Of a stretch of DNA of 64,000 nt, positions 34,302 to 45,822 are shown one piece after another. The notes below the pieces were generated by a model that searched no databases, had not been told where the DNA came from, and was given only the letters and a program-made list of their open reading frames with translations. The stretch spans positions 1-64,000 of the forward strand of contig CAWFZA010000019.1 in NCBI GenBank assembly GCA_963820095.1, read 5' to 3'. Positions within the stretch are counted from its first letter, which is position 1, and the number at the start of each line of letters is the position of its first letter. The position numbers and the translations under genes are program-made. The stretch is from Roseiarcus sp963820095. GTDB taxonomy: Bacteria > Pseudomonadota > Alphaproteobacteria > Rhizobiales > Beijerinckiaceae.

Positions 34302-36518
34302 TTAAGCCGCCTTCTGCCTCTCGCCGTGAGCTCCATAGAACGTCTCACCGCGCTCGGCCATCTGGACCAGCTTCTCGCCGGGTTCGAATTGCGGGCCGTA
34401 TTTCGCCGCCAGCTCTTTGGCCCGCGCGACGAAGGCCTTGAGCCCCATACCGTCGATGAACGACAGGGCGCCGCCCGAGTAGGGCGCATAGCCGAAGCCG
34501 AGGATCGAGCCGACGTCGGCCTCGCGCGGATCGGTGACGATGCCCTCTTCCATGCAGCGGGCGGCTTCGAGCGCCACGGTGAACAGGAAGCGATCCTTGA
34601 GGTCCTTGACGCTGACGCTATCGGGATCGAGCCGCTTGCCGACGATCTTGGCAAGCCCCGGCCACAGGCTCTTCGGCCCGTTGCGCCGGATAGTCGTAGA
34701 ACCCCTTGCCGTTCTTGCGGCCGAAGCGGCCTTCCTTGACCGCCATCGCCTCGATGAGCTTCTCCTGGGCAGGATTGACGGCGTTCGCGCCCAGATCCGT
34801 CTTCGCCGCCTGAAGGATCTCGCAAGCTCAGATCGATGCCGACTTCGTCGTTGAGCGCGAGCGGCCCGACCGGCATGCCGGCCATCTTGGCGGCGTTCTC
34901 GATCATCGCCGGCGGCACGCCCTCCATCACCATCGCGTGGCGCTTCGACCATGTAATTGCCGACGCAGCGGTTGACGTAGAAACCGCGGCAGTCGTTGAC
35001 CACGATCGGCGTCTTCTTGATCGCGCGGACGAAATCCATCGCTGTGGCCAGCGCCTTCGCGCCGGTCTTCTCGCCCATGATGATCTCGGTCAGCATCATC
35101 TTCTCGACCGGCGAGAAGAAATGCACGCCGATGAAATGCTCCGGGTTCAGCGGACGTCCCGGCGAGCGAAGTGATCGGCAGGGTCGAGGTGTTGCTGGCG
35201 AAGACGACGTCGGGGCCGACGACGGCCTGCGCCTTCTGCGTCGCCTCCTCCTTGACCGCGCGATCCTCGAACACCGCCTCGACGATGAGATCGCAGCCCT
35301 TGAGCTCGGCATAGTCCGCGGTCGGCGTGATGCGCTTAAGCAGCGCCTCCTTGTCGGCGGTCTTGGCGCGGCCCTTGGCGATCTGGGAGCTGATCAGCTT
35401 GTCCGAATAGGCCTTGCCCTTGTCGGCCGCTTCCTGATCGCGGTCGATCAGCACGACATCGAGCCCGGCCGACGCCGAGACATAGGCGATGCCGCCGCCC
35501 ATGAGGCCAGCCCCGAGCACGCCGATCTTCTTCAGGTTCGTCGGCGGAACGTTCGCCGGGCGGCGCGCGCCCTTGTTGAGTTCGCCCATCGACAGGAACA
35601 GCGAGCGGATCATCGCCGCCGCTTCCTTCGAAAGCAGGATGTTGGCGAAATACTTGGCTCTCGACCGCGAGCGCGAGGTCGATCGGCAGTTGCAGGCCCT
35701 CGAACACGCTGCTGCAGAACCGCCTTGGCGGCCGGATAATTGTCGTAAGTTTCGCGGCGATAGATGGCGTTGGCCGGCGGCCAGATCATCATGCCCTGCG
35801 CCGAATAGACCTTGCCGGAAGGAAGCTTGAACTTCGGATCGTCCCACGGCGCCTTGGCGTTCGGATTGGCCTTCACCCAGGCCTTGGCGAGCGCGACGAT
35901 CTCGACCGACGGGCGCGACCTCGTGCACGAGCCCCATCTTCTTCGCCGCGGCCGGGCGGATCTGATCGCCCTTGAGCAGCATCTGCAGCGCGTCTGGCGT
36001 CGGCATCAGCCGCGCCACGCGCTGCGTGCCGCCGGCGCCGGGGAAGAGCCCGACCTTGATCTCCGGCAGTCCGACGCGCGCCTTGTCGCTGTCGGCGACG
36101 ATGCGGATAATGGCAGGCCAGCGCCAGTTCGAAGCCGCCGCCCATGCACACCCCGTTGATCGCCGCGGCGACCGGCTTGCCGCAGGTTTCGAGCCGCCGG
36201 TAGACGAGCGAGAGTTGCTTCGTTCCGTCGACGAAGGCGCGCATCGCCGCCTCCTTGCCTTCGGCCTTGGCGCGACGCGCGTATTCCTTGCCGGCGGTCT
36301 CGAGCATCGTCAGATCCGCGCCCGCGGCGAAGCCCTCCTTGCCGGAGGTGAAGACGGCGCCCTTGATCGCTTCGTCGCTTGCGATCTTATCGACGATCTG
36401 GCCGAGCTCGCCGATGACCTCGGCGTTGATCACGTTCATCGACCGGCCCGGCATGTCCCAAGTCAACGAGCGCGATTCCGTCCGCGTCGGTCTCGAAACG
36501 AAAGTTGGTCAGGTTCAT
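34302..36518 (-). CDS. fadJ: FadJ/FadB-type enoyl-CoA hydratase / 3-hydroxyacyl-CoA dehydrogenase (nine frameshifts)
   Basis: A bifunctional beta-oxidation enzyme of about 735 residues once nine one-base insertions are removed (near 36464, 36105, 35906, 35711, 35659, 35159, 34942, 34822, 34686). The length minus nine is divisible by three, as required. The hydratase half has FAAGADLTMLE and INGVCMGGGFELALACHY. The dehydrogenase half has the NAD motif IGVLGAGLMGGGIAYVSA, FASNTSTLPITSLA, HFIGVHFFSPVEKM, and VNRCVGNYMVE, then GFGYAPYSGGALSFIDGMG. No nonsense substitution was seen. It overlaps nothing and starts 22 bases after the thiolase stop, forming the alpha partner of the FadA-like protein. 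Confidence 0.85.
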
Positions 36519-36540
36519 GGCTGAAATCTCCGTCTCGCGA

Positions 36541-37749
<1,209 letters not shown>

Positions 37750-37815
37750 CGTGGTTCTCCTGCCGCGCGAGATGCGGCTCCAGTCGTTTCTCGGTCTCTC
37801 CGACGGGAGAGCGTG

Positions 37816-38286
37816 TTAGTCGGCGTCCGGATGCTGGCGGCTTCCAGCGTCCGTTACGCCGACGGTCTTCAACCAATCCTCGGTCCGCGACGCCGGAAGG
37901 CCCATGAGGTCGGCGAACCAGGGCAGCGCGGATTCGACGCCGATTTGCTGCGTCGGCGCAACTTCGGCCGGTCGGTCGAGGCTGCCGATCGTCACCGAGA
38001 CGCGGTCGCGGCCGATCAGACGATAGGTCAGCGGCGTGCCGCAGACGGCGCAGAAGCCCCGCTCGGCAATCTCTGAACTGCGATAGGTCGCGGGCGCGCC
38101 GCGGGTGAACACGAAGCGTTCTTGGCGCACGCTCCCGGTGAAAGCCATGAACGGGGCGCCGCCGGCCTTCTGGCACATCCGACAATGGCAGATGCTGCCG
38201 TCCCGGGGACGCCCGATCAGCTCATAGCGCACCGCGCCGCACTGGCAGCCGCCTGTTAGCCGTGTCGGCGCCTCGGCTGAGCCCAT
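37816..38286 (-). CDS. GFA family (glutathione-dependent formaldehyde-activating-like) protein
   Basis: A 156-residue GFA-domain protein with the zinc cysteines GGCQCGAVRYE, SICHCRMCQKAGGAPF and FCAVCGTPLTYR in the expected order. The founding member condenses formaldehyde with glutathione, but most members have no proven activity. It sits inside the beta-oxidation operon on the same strand (29 bases from the dehydrogenase stop, 66 from the thiolase start). Its role there is unclear. Confidence 0.9.
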   Translation of the reverse strand: MGSAEAPTRLTGGCQCGAVRYELIGRPRDGSICHCRMCQKAGGAPFMAFTGSVRQERFVFTRGAPATYRSSEIAERGFCAVCGTPLTYRLIGRDRVSVTIGSLDRPAEVAPTQQIGVESALPWFADLMGLPASRTEDWLKTVGVTDAGSRQHPDAD

Positions 38287-38315
38287 AGGACCTCCCGATC
38301 CCTTTTCTTCCGCTC

Positions 38316-40107
38316 TCAGAACGCCTCCGCCGGAAGCGCCATCAGCGTCGCGGCGCCGGCGCTGAGCCGCGCCAGATGCGCCGCCGTTTCCGGCAGCATA
38401 CGCTCGTTGAAGAACTTGGCGAGGGTCAATTTCGCGTCAAGGTCGGGAGTGCTCTCCCCGCTCGCCTGTCGAGCCAGCACCGCCTTGACGATCCGCGCCC
38501 ACATGTAGCCAAGCGCGGTCAGGCCCATGAGGTGCATATAGTCATAAGAACCGGCCCCTGCGTTTTCGGGGTTCTTGAGGCCATTGGCCGAGAGCCACAT
38601 CGTCGCCTGCTGCAGATGGCCGAGCGAGGACTTGAGGCCGCCAAGGTAGGGCGCGAGCGCCGCGTCATCTTTGTTTGCAGCGAGGAAGCCGTTGATTTCG
38701 CCAAAGAACGCCATCACGGCGCGCCCGCCGTCCTTCGCCAGCTTGCGGCCGACGAGATCAAGCGCCTGTACGCCGTTCGCGCCCTCGTAGATCATGGCGA
38801 TGCGCGCGTCGCGCACGAACTGCTCCATGCCCCATTCGGCGATATAGCCGTGGCCGCCCAGCACCTGCTGCGCTTTGACCGCGTTGGCGAATCCATAATC
38901 GGTGAACACGCCCTTGAGCACTGGCGTGATTAGGCCGAGCCGATCGTCGGCCGTCTGCCTCGTCTTCGCATCCGGGGCATGGCGCGCCTCGTCTTCGGCA
39001 AGCGCGGTCCAGACGAGAAGCGCGCGCGCCGCTTCGTTGAAGGCGCGGATTTCGAGCAGCATGCGCCGCACGTCCGGATGGACCAACAGGAGGTCGGCGG
39101 CTTTGTCGGGCTCAGCCGCGCCTTTCAGCGAGCGACCCTGACGGCGCTCTTTGGCGTAGGCTGCGGCGTTCTGATAGGCGACCTCGGAAATTCCGAGACC
39201 CTGGACGGCGACGCCGAGCCTCGCGCCGTTCATCATCACGAACATCGCGGGCAGGCCGCGATGCTCCTCCCCGACCAGCCAGCCCTTGGCGCCGTCGTAA
39301 TTGAGGACCGCGGTCGAATTGCCGTGAATGCCCATCTTGTGCTCGATCGAGCCGCACATGACGCCGTTGCGTTCGCCGAGGCCGCCATCGGCGCCCGGCA
39401 GGAACTTCGGCACGAGGAAGAGCGAGATGCCCTTCGTTCCCGCCGGCGCTCCCTCGATGCGCGCGAGGACGAGATGGACGATGTTGTCGGTCAGATCATG
39501 CTCGCCGGCCGAGATGAAAATCTTCTGACCCGTGATCGCGTAGGAGCCGTCCGCTTGCGGGACGGCTTTCGTCTTGATGAGCCCGAGATCGGTGCCGCAA
39601 TGCGGTTCGGTCAGGTTCATCGTGCCGGCCCACTCGCCGACCGTCAGCTTGGGCAGATAACGCGCTTTCAAGTCATCATTGCCGTGCGCCATCAGCGCCG
39701 CGACGGCGCCGCGGGTGAGGCCCGGATACATCGAGAAGGCGATATTGGCGGAGCACTCGTATTCGCCGAACAGCGCGCCGACGAACATCGGCAGGCCCTG
39801 GCCGCCGTATGCGGGATCGCCAGCGAGCCCGACCCAGCCGCCCTCGACCAGGCTCTTGTAGGCCTGCTTGAAACCCTTCGGGGTGGCGACGCTGCCGTCG
39901 TCGTTGCGCTTGCAGCCCTCGATGTCGCCAACGCGATTGAGCGGCTGAATGACCTCCTCGACGAATTTCGCGCCTTCGCTCAAGACCGCCTCGACAACGT
40001 CGATCGGCGCCTCGGAAAAGCCGGGGCTGTTCGCGTACTTTCGCATAGTCGAAAACGTCGCTCAGCAGAAAGACGGTGTCGCTCACCGGCGCCTTATAAG
40101 TCGGCAT
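38316..40107 (-). CDS. acyl-CoA dehydrogenase (one frameshift)
   Basis: A flavoprotein of about 596 residues, of the longer acyl-CoA dehydrogenase type with an extra C-terminal domain (DmdC-like or long-chain group). MNLTEPHCGTDLGLIKTKA and GSYAITGQKIFISAGEHD bind FAD/substrate; IMIYEGANGVQALDLVGRK-like sequence carries the region of the catalytic base. The N terminus MPTYKAPVSDTVFLLSDVF lies in another frame: an extra A in the AAA at 40039-40041 separates it from YANSPGFSEAPIDVVE. It opens a leftward operon with GFA, thiolase and the FadJ-type gene, divergent from an SDR. Confidence 0.88.
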
Positions 40108-40357
40108 CCCATACCCCGATTTTCGCGCAGGAGCCGCGCGCAGCGGCGAGCGCGGCTCGATTTCAGCCGCAATAAAGTTCACATATGAACTATTATCGGG
40201 AGCAATGCAAGCGAAATCGTGCTGCGACTTTGTAAAGGGCGGGTCGCCGCGCGCCACGGACAGCCAAAAAATTCCTCGGGCGCCGATGAGTTCGAGCCGC
40301 CGCGCCGGTCTTACACGTCAGCGCATCAGGCGCGGCGAACGAAGCGAGGAGGGCGAC

Positions 40358-41107
40358 ATGTCCGCGTTCACAGGAAAGACCATGGTCGTGATCGGCGGCA
40401 GCCGAGGGGTAGGGCGGCGAATTGTCGAAGCCGGCGTCCGCAATGGCGCTCGTGTGCTTGCCGCGGCGAGACAGGAGGCCTCTCTCCGGCAATTGGCCGA
40501 GGAGGTCTCCGGCGCCAAGGTTCTGGCGCTCGACGCCACGGACGAAGCCGCTCCCATGAAGGTTTTTGACGCGCTGGCGCCGGACATCGTGGTGGTGAGC
40601 GCTGGCGCGTTCCCTCCGGCCGCGCCGCTCCACGAGCAGAGCTGGCCGGAATTCGCCGTCAACTGGGAGACCGACGTCAAAATCGCCTTTCATTTCTGCA
40701 AGGCTGCGCTCACGCGGCCTTTGCCCGCAGGCGCCTCGGTCATTCTCGTCTCCAGTGGGGCCGCGCTCGTGGGCTCGCCGATCTCGGGAGGATACGCCGG
40801 CGCCAAACGCACTCAGCTGTTCATCGCGAACTACGCCCAGAAGGAATTGGATCGGTTCGGGCTCGGCCTGCGCTTCATGGCGCTCGCGCCCCGGATCATG
40901 CCCGACACCGAGCTCGGAAGGCATGCCGTCGATGGCTATTCGCGGTATCTTGGCGTATCCCCAGCCGACTTCATTCAGGGCATGGCTTCGCCTCCGAGTG
41001 CGTCCGACGTCGCGGACGCAGTCATCGAGCTTGCTGCCAATCCGGATCAATTCAAGGGTAAGGCCTTCGTCGTCTCAGGGACCGGCCTCGAAGCCGCGCT
41101 CGCATGA
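40358..41107 (+). CDS. short-chain dehydrogenase/reductase
   Basis: A 249-residue classical SDR: cofactor loop VVIGGSRGVGRRIVEAG, LVSSGAALVGS with the catalytic Ser and YAGAKRTQLF with Tyr-x3-Lys. ATG 40358 follows GAGGAGGGCGAC. Its stop overlaps the start of the downstream sigma factor gene as ATGA (41104-41107), so the two are translationally coupled. That pairing of an oxidoreductase with an ECF sigma factor is typical of ECF41-like loci, whose SDR/COE-type partner is usually the regulated target. Confidence 0.85.
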   Translation: MSAFTGKTMVVIGGSRGVGRRIVEAGVRNGARVLAAARQEASLRQLAEEVSGAKVLALDATDEAAPMKVFDALAPDIVVVSAGAFPPAAPLHEQSWPEFAVNWETDVKIAFHFCKAALTRPLPAGASVILVSSGAALVGSPISGGYAGAKRTQLFIANYAQKELDRFGLGLRFMALAPRIMPDTELGRHAVDGYSRYLGVSPADFIQGMASPPSASDVADAVIELAANPDQFKGKAFVVSGTGLEAALA

Positions 41108-42203
41108 CAAAGCCATTGAAGACGATCGCCGGAGGTCCAACGTCGGTCCCGATGACAGCGGCGAAGACATTGCGCCATCAGCGCGGGGCGCCGAACGCGG
41201 CGCAGGCATTTGAACGGCTCGCCGAACCGTTCCGGCGCGAACTCAAGCTGCATTGCTACCGCATGCTCGGCTCTTTGCACGAAGCCGAGGATCTGGCGCA
41301 GGAGACCTATCTGCGCGCCTGGCGCAGCTTCGGCAGCTTCGATGGGCGCGGATCGTTCCGCGCCTGGCTCTACCGGATCGCCACCAACGCCTGCCTCGAT
41401 GCGCTCGCCAGCCGCCGGGGCATGCGTCGCGTGCTTCCTGACCAGCAGGCGCCTGCCGCCATCGTCGCACGGATGCCCGGCGGCGCTCCGCCAACCGAGG
41501 TCGCGTGGCTCGAGCCTTACCCGGACTCGAACCTGGAAGGGATCGCCGATGAAGCCCCGAATCCGGAGGCGCGCTTTGCGTCGCGCGAGGCCGTGCGGCT
41601 TGCTTTCGTCGCCGCCATTCAGCAACTGCCGCCGCGCCAGCGCGCCGCGCTCTTGCTGCGCGACGTTCTGGGCTGGTCGGCCGGCGAAGCATCCCAACTG
41701 TTGGGCGGATCGATCGCCTCGGTCAACAGCGCGCTGCAGCGGGCGCGCGAGACGCTGGCCAGACGCTATCCGGATGGCCGGCCGGAGGCGCCGTCACAGC
41801 CAAATTCCGCGCAGCAGGAGCTGCTCAGCCGCTACGCGCGGGCTTGGGAAGAGCACGATCTCGACGGCTTCGTCGCTCTCCTCAAACAAGAGGCGACCTT
41901 CACCATGCCGCCGTGGCGGCAATGGTACGCAGGGCGGGACGCGATCGGCGCGTTCGTAGCCTTGGCCTGGAGCTCCGTGGGCGAGCTTCGCCTGGCGCCG
42001 ACGGCGGCCAACGGGCAACCCGCATTCGCCGTCTATGCTCGCACGGGAGTGGAACCGGGTGGGCCGCCCACGCCCTTCAGGTCCTGGACCTCGACAATGA
42101 GGCCGTGTCCACACTGACAGTCTTTGTGCGCCCCCTCGGCCCACGCTTGTTTCCCGCCTTCGGACTTCCGCTCACGCTTCCGGACGCCGCGAGGGCCGGA
42201 TAG
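41104..42203 (+). CDS. ECF sigma factor with SnoaL-like C-terminal domain (one frameshift)
   Basis: About 366 residues. Sigma region 2 is seen in HCYRMLGSLHEAEDLAQETY and FRAWLYRIATNACLDAL; region 4 in IQQLPPRQRAALLLRDVLG and SAGEASQLLGGSIASVNSAL. A SnoaL/NTF2-like extension follows (LLSRYARAWEEHDLDGFVALL onward), as in SigJ/ECF41-type factors where it replaces an anti-sigma protein and modulates activity. The frame breaks at about 42052-42057, where one base seems missing; the tail continues as WAAHALQVLDLDNEAVSTLT. It is coupled to the preceding SDR by an ATGA overlap. Confidence 0.87.
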
Positions 42204-42294
42204 CCTCCTTCGCGTTTGCGCGGGACGCGCGCGCCGGTTTTCTCAGGCCTGCTCCTCAGCTAATGTCATCGAAGCTTCAACGGCGAGCTTCCGC

Positions 42295-43350
42295 ATGGGT
42301 CGACGGCGCCAATTTGAGCGGCTGGGACGGGTGGCTCTTCGATGGGCCGCGGCGATGTTTGTGTTAGCGACGACTGGCTTCGCCTGTTCCGCCGGATCCT
42401 CGCCGACCTTGAACGCGATCAAGGCGCGCGGGCAGCTAGCCTGCGGGGTCAACGAAGGGCTGCCCGGGTTCGCCTATCTCGACGAACGCGGGATCTGGTC
42501 CGGATTTGACGTCGATTTCTGCCATGCGATCGCTGCGGCGATTTTCGGCGATCCGAAGAAGGTCAAGCTAGTGCCGCTGACGGCGGACGCCCGGTTTCAG
42601 GCGCTCCGGGACGGCAAGATCGAGGTTCTCTCCCGCAACTCGACTTGGACGATGGGGCGCGAAACCGAGTACGGGCTGACCTTCGTCGGCGTGACCTATT
42701 ACGACGGGCAGGGATTCATGGTCCCGCGGGCGTTGCGCGTGAATTCGGCCCTCGAACTCGACGGCGCGAAAGTCTGCGTGCAAAGCGGCACCACGACGAT
42801 CGACAATCTCGCCGACTTCTTCACCAGCAACGGCATGACGCTCCAGGAGGTGATTTCCTCATCGGCCGACGAGGCGATCAAGAATTACGACGCCGGTCTC
42901 TGCTCGGTCCTGACCAGCGATCTATCCCAACTCTACGCATTGCGTCTCCGGCTCGCCAAGCCAAAGGATCAGGTGATTCTGCCTGACATAATCTCCAAGG
43001 AGCCCCTCGGACCTGTGGTGCGCGACAACGACCTCCAGTGGATCAGCGTCGTCAAGTGGGTCTATTTCGCCATGATTAACGCGGAGGAGCTCGGAGTGAG
43101 TTCACGGAACATCGATCAAGCCCTGAGGTCGCAGAAGCCTGAGGTCAAGCGCCTGGTCGGGACAAGTGGAGATTTCGGGGAACGGATCGGGCTGACAAAC
43201 GCCTGGGCGGCCAACATCATCCGATATGTCGGCAATTACGGTGAAGTCTTTGAACGCAACCTCGGCGCGAAAACGCCGCTCGCCATCCCGCGAGGACTCA
43301 ATCAATTGTGGAACGACGGCGGCATTCAATACGCCCCGCCTATCCGATGA
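42295..43350 (+). CDS. amino-acid ABC transporter substrate-binding protein (AapJ-like)
   Basis: A 351-residue periplasmic family-3 solute-binding protein. A signal peptide (RVALRWAAAMFVLATTGFA) is followed by LNAIKARGQLACGVNEGLPG, GFDVDFCHAIAAAIFGD, LSRNSTWTMGRETEYGL and VCVQSGTTTIDNLADFF, closely resembling the general L-amino-acid receptor AapJ/BztA. No permease or ATPase gene is adjacent, so this is an orphan receptor or one that shares a transporter encoded elsewhere. ATG 42295 gives a normal signal peptide. Confidence 0.9.
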   Translation: MGRRRQFERLGRVALRWAAAMFVLATTGFACSAGSSPTLNAIKARGQLACGVNEGLPGFAYLDERGIWSGFDVDFCHAIAAAIFGDPKKVKLVPLTADARFQALRDGKIEVLSRNSTWTMGRETEYGLTFVGVTYYDGQGFMVPRALRVNSALELDGAKVCVQSGTTTIDNLADFFTSNGMTLQEVISSSADEAIKNYDAGLCSVLTSDLSQLYALRLRLAKPKDQVILPDIISKEPLGPVVRDNDLQWISVVKWVYFAMINAEELGVSSRNIDQALRSQKPEVKRLVGTSGDFGERIGLTNAWAANIIRYVGNYGEVFERNLGAKTPLAIPRGLNQLWNDGGIQYAPPIR

Positions 43351-43430
43351 CGGAGGTCAAGAGCCAAGGACGCCGGCAGACGCCGGGCAGGGAGGGGCGC
43401 AGCGCTCAAATGCGGTCGCCGGCCGGGCGG

Positions 43431-43646
43431 CTAGCGACGCTCGCACTCCCGCTTCATCGATGCGGCTGGAGTGGCGTAAGCCTCCTGACGATCGACGCTC
43501 CAATAGCGTAATTCGTCGAGAGGGATCGGCTCGCCGGTTACCGCGCAGCGCACGAAGGCGCCCGGACGCAGGATGCGGAAATCGCCGTTGAGGTATTCAA
43601 CCTTCGCTTCGCCCGCATCGACCGGACGCCGCTCGAATCTGTTCAT
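43431..43646 (-). CDS. DUF2093 protein
   Basis: A 71-residue protein with the DUF2093 signature: AKVEYLNGDFRILRPGAFV, RCAVTGEPIPLDELRYWSVD, QEAYATPAASM. The family is small and alphaproteobacterial; the function is unknown, and in other genomes it also lies close to rpsU or xseA. Start 43646 (MNRFERRP) is the family start. It diverges from rpsU. Confidence 0.9.
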   Translation of the reverse strand: MNRFERRPVDAGEAKVEYLNGDFRILRPGAFVRCAVTGEPIPLDELRYWSVDRQEAYATPAASMKRECERR

Positions 43647-43849
43647 CGCCAGGGTTCCAATTTGAAATGTTCTACGCCCGGGCGGGTGGGCCAGAGGAAC
43701 CGCGTCATCCGCCCGCGCGCCCGCGAGCGCTCTGGACAAGGAATAGCCTCTCTGCTAAAGCCCGCGCAACTTGCGTGCAGCGGCCGCGGCGAATTTGCGC
43801 GGCAATTCTCAGATCTTTCGAGGCTCGGCCTCAAAACACAGGATACTCC

Positions 43850-44101
43850 GTGCAGGTACTGGTTCGCGACAACAATGTCGATCAAGCCCTGAAGGCGCTC
43901 AAGAAGAAGATGCAGCGCGAGGGGATATTCCGCGAAATGAAACTTCGCGGACATTACGAGAAGCCCTCGGAAAAGAGGGCGCGCGAGAAGGCCGAGGCGG
44001 TTCGGCGCGCGCGCAAGCTCGCCCGCAAGAAATTGCAGCGCGAGGGCCTCCTTCCGATGAAGCCGAAGCCCGTCCCTGGGGCGCCGCGGGCGGCCGGCTG
44101 A
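43850..44101 (+). CDS. rpsU: 30S ribosomal protein S21
   Basis: An 83-residue bS21 beginning VQVLVRDNNVDQALKALKKK, then MQREGIFREMKLRGHYEKPS and an Arg/Lys-rich helical tail ending in a Pro/Ala-rich extension. The family normally starts M-Q-V-L-V, so the GTG at 43850 is the initiator. AGGATACTCC just upstream provides a weak ribosome site. bS21 binds near the 3' end of 16S rRNA and assists initiation. Confidence 0.95.
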   Translation: MQVLVRDNNVDQALKALKKKMQREGIFREMKLRGHYEKPSEKRAREKAEAVRRARKLARKKLQREGLLPMKPKPVPGAPRAAG

Positions 44102-44384
44102 TCTGCGCCGGGTCGATGGGCGGCGGAGGCGTCGCCGCGCAGGACATCGGCGTTTAGCGCCAGCGGCCCGCGAGGCGGTTGAGCGGCGGGGTTTGTGGAT
44201 TTGGCGTCGCATATCATCGGTCAAGCCGCTCATTCCGCGCTGGCCCTCGGTCCCGGTCCGGACCAGAGCGCGCGATAATGGCGACAATTGACCTCTCAGA
44301 GCCATTTGGTCGCGGGCTGGACTGGCGGCGATCGCGCTGACGCTTGCGGCATGCAGCGAGACGCTCGGCGGATTTAATACGCAC

Positions 44385-45125
44385 GTGGCGGAGGTCGACG
44401 CCGAACCGGGGGCCCAGGCCTCGAACGCCGGCAATATCGCCTCCCTGAGCGACGTCATCCAGCGCCATCCAACCGACGCCGCCGCCTACAACACGCGCGG
44501 CGTCGTCTACGCCAAGCTCGGCAAGTATTCGAACGCGATCGAGGATTTCAGCCATACGATTGAACTCGATCCGCATTTCTCCGGCGCCTACACCAATCGG
44601 GCGCTCGCCTATCGCCAGACCAAGAAGGACGATCTGGCGATGCAGGACTTCAATCAGGCGATCACCGTCAATCCGAACGACGCGGCCGCCTATCTCGGCC
44701 GCGGCAATCTCGAGCGCGCGCACGGCGACTACGCCAGCGCGATGAACGACCTCAACCAGGCGATCCGGCTGAACCCGGAGGGCGCGCAGGCCTATCATGC
44801 GCGCGGCCTCATCTATCAGCGCCAGGGCGACAACGTTCAGGCGATCACCGACTTCAACAATGCGATCGATCGCGACCCGTTCGCGGGCGAACCCTACCAG
44901 GCCCGTGGTCAGAGCTTGATGGCCACCGGCAAGTACGAGGCGGCGATCGAGGACTTCAACGCGGCGCTCAACGTCAACGCCAATAATTCGGAAGCCTGGG
45001 CAGGCCTCGGTTTCTGCTACGAAAAATTGAACAATCACGCGAAGGCGGTCGAAGCCTACCAGCGCGCCGTCTCGGTCAATCCCAACAACAGCGACGCGCG
45101 CGCGGGCCTGCAGCGATTGAGCTGA
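44385..45125 (+). CDS. TPR-repeat lipoprotein (start uncertain)
   Basis: At least 246 residues with about six 34-residue TPR units (for example AAYNTRGVVYAKLGKYSNAI, EAWAGLGFCYEKLNNHAKAV), predicted to be a protein-interaction scaffold. GTG 44385 is the first standard start in the frame, but the same frame continues upstream to 44292 and reads RAGLAAIALTLAACSETLGG. That is a signal peptide with lipobox LAAC, and it has no ATG. An ATG at 44278 in another frame (MATIDLSEPFG) would supply the start if one base is missing near 44312. An outer- or inner-membrane-anchored NlpI-like lipoprotein is likely. Confidence 0.8.
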   Translation: MAEVDAEPGAQASNAGNIASLSDVIQRHPTDAAAYNTRGVVYAKLGKYSNAIEDFSHTIELDPHFSGAYTNRALAYRQTKKDDLAMQDFNQAITVNPNDAAAYLGRGNLERAHGDYASAMNDLNQAIRLNPEGAQAYHARGLIYQRQGDNVQAITDFNNAIDRDPFAGEPYQARGQSLMATGKYEAAIEDFNAALNVNANNSEAWAGLGFCYEKLNNHAKAVEAYQRAVSVNPNNSDARAGLQRLS

Positions 45126-45289
45126 CGGCGTCCCGTTCGTAGCGGCTGAGCGTCTGCCGGTGATTACACGCGCGGAGGTCACGTTAGTATGGCTAGAATA
45201 ATCGAGTGGGAGTGAGGCGAAACTCTTAGTTCGGCATACGCTCCAAGCGCGAAACAATCATTGCGCCGGCAAACTCAGGGAGCCCGGAG

Positions 45290-45751
45290 ATGCCTGAGAC
45301 GCGCTCGCCCAAACGCGAAGACTACATCGTCGTCGATGGCTCGGACGGGCCGCGGCGCGATTTTCGGATCAGCGTGGGCTTACGCGAGGGTTGGGATCCG
45401 GAGGGCCGGGTCTTTGACGTCTCCGAAGCGGTGCGCACCGCGCGCGCGTGGATGCGGCGCCGGGTCGAGGCCGGCCAGCCGGCCCTTTCGGGCATGTTCA
45501 CCCGCGCGGAGGTGACCTACGCCTGGCCGCGCGACGACGGCACGGTCGGGTCGGACCGTGAGCCTGTCGCGCTGTTCACGGGCGAGGCGGTGCACGCCTA
45601 TCTCGGGCATTTGCCGGACGCCGCAATCGAGGCGATGCTCAACGAACTGGCCGCGGAACTGGGCGCGGCGCTGGGACAGGAGCGGATCTATGTCGCCTTC
45701 GCCGACCGGACCTGGATCCTGGACGCCGGCGAGCAGGCTCGCGGGGCGTGA
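45290..45751 (+). CDS. hypothetical protein, 153 aa
   Basis: An acidic soluble protein beginning MPETRSPKREDYIVVDGSD, with a middle FTRAEVTYAWPRDDGTVGSD and a C-terminal AALGQERIYVAFADRTWIL. GGGAGCCCGGAG precedes the ATG. Strong GC3 bias supports coding. I do not recognise a family; the ending (an enzyme-like or pilot-domain strand) resembles small proteins that accompany plasmid or accessory regions, but that is only an impression. It is followed by an intrinsic terminator. Confidence 0.55.
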   Translation: MPETRSPKREDYIVVDGSDGPRRDFRISVGLREGWDPEGRVFDVSEAVRTARAWMRRRVEAGQPALSGMFTRAEVTYAWPRDDGTVGSDREPVALFTGEAVHAYLGHLPDAAIEAMLNELAAELGAALGQERIYVAFADRTWILDAGEQARGA

Positions 45752-45822
45752 GAAGGGAGGCGGCGGCGTAACAGGAACCCAAACAGCTCGGGCGAATACA
45801 ACCAAGCGGGAATTACTTTCCA

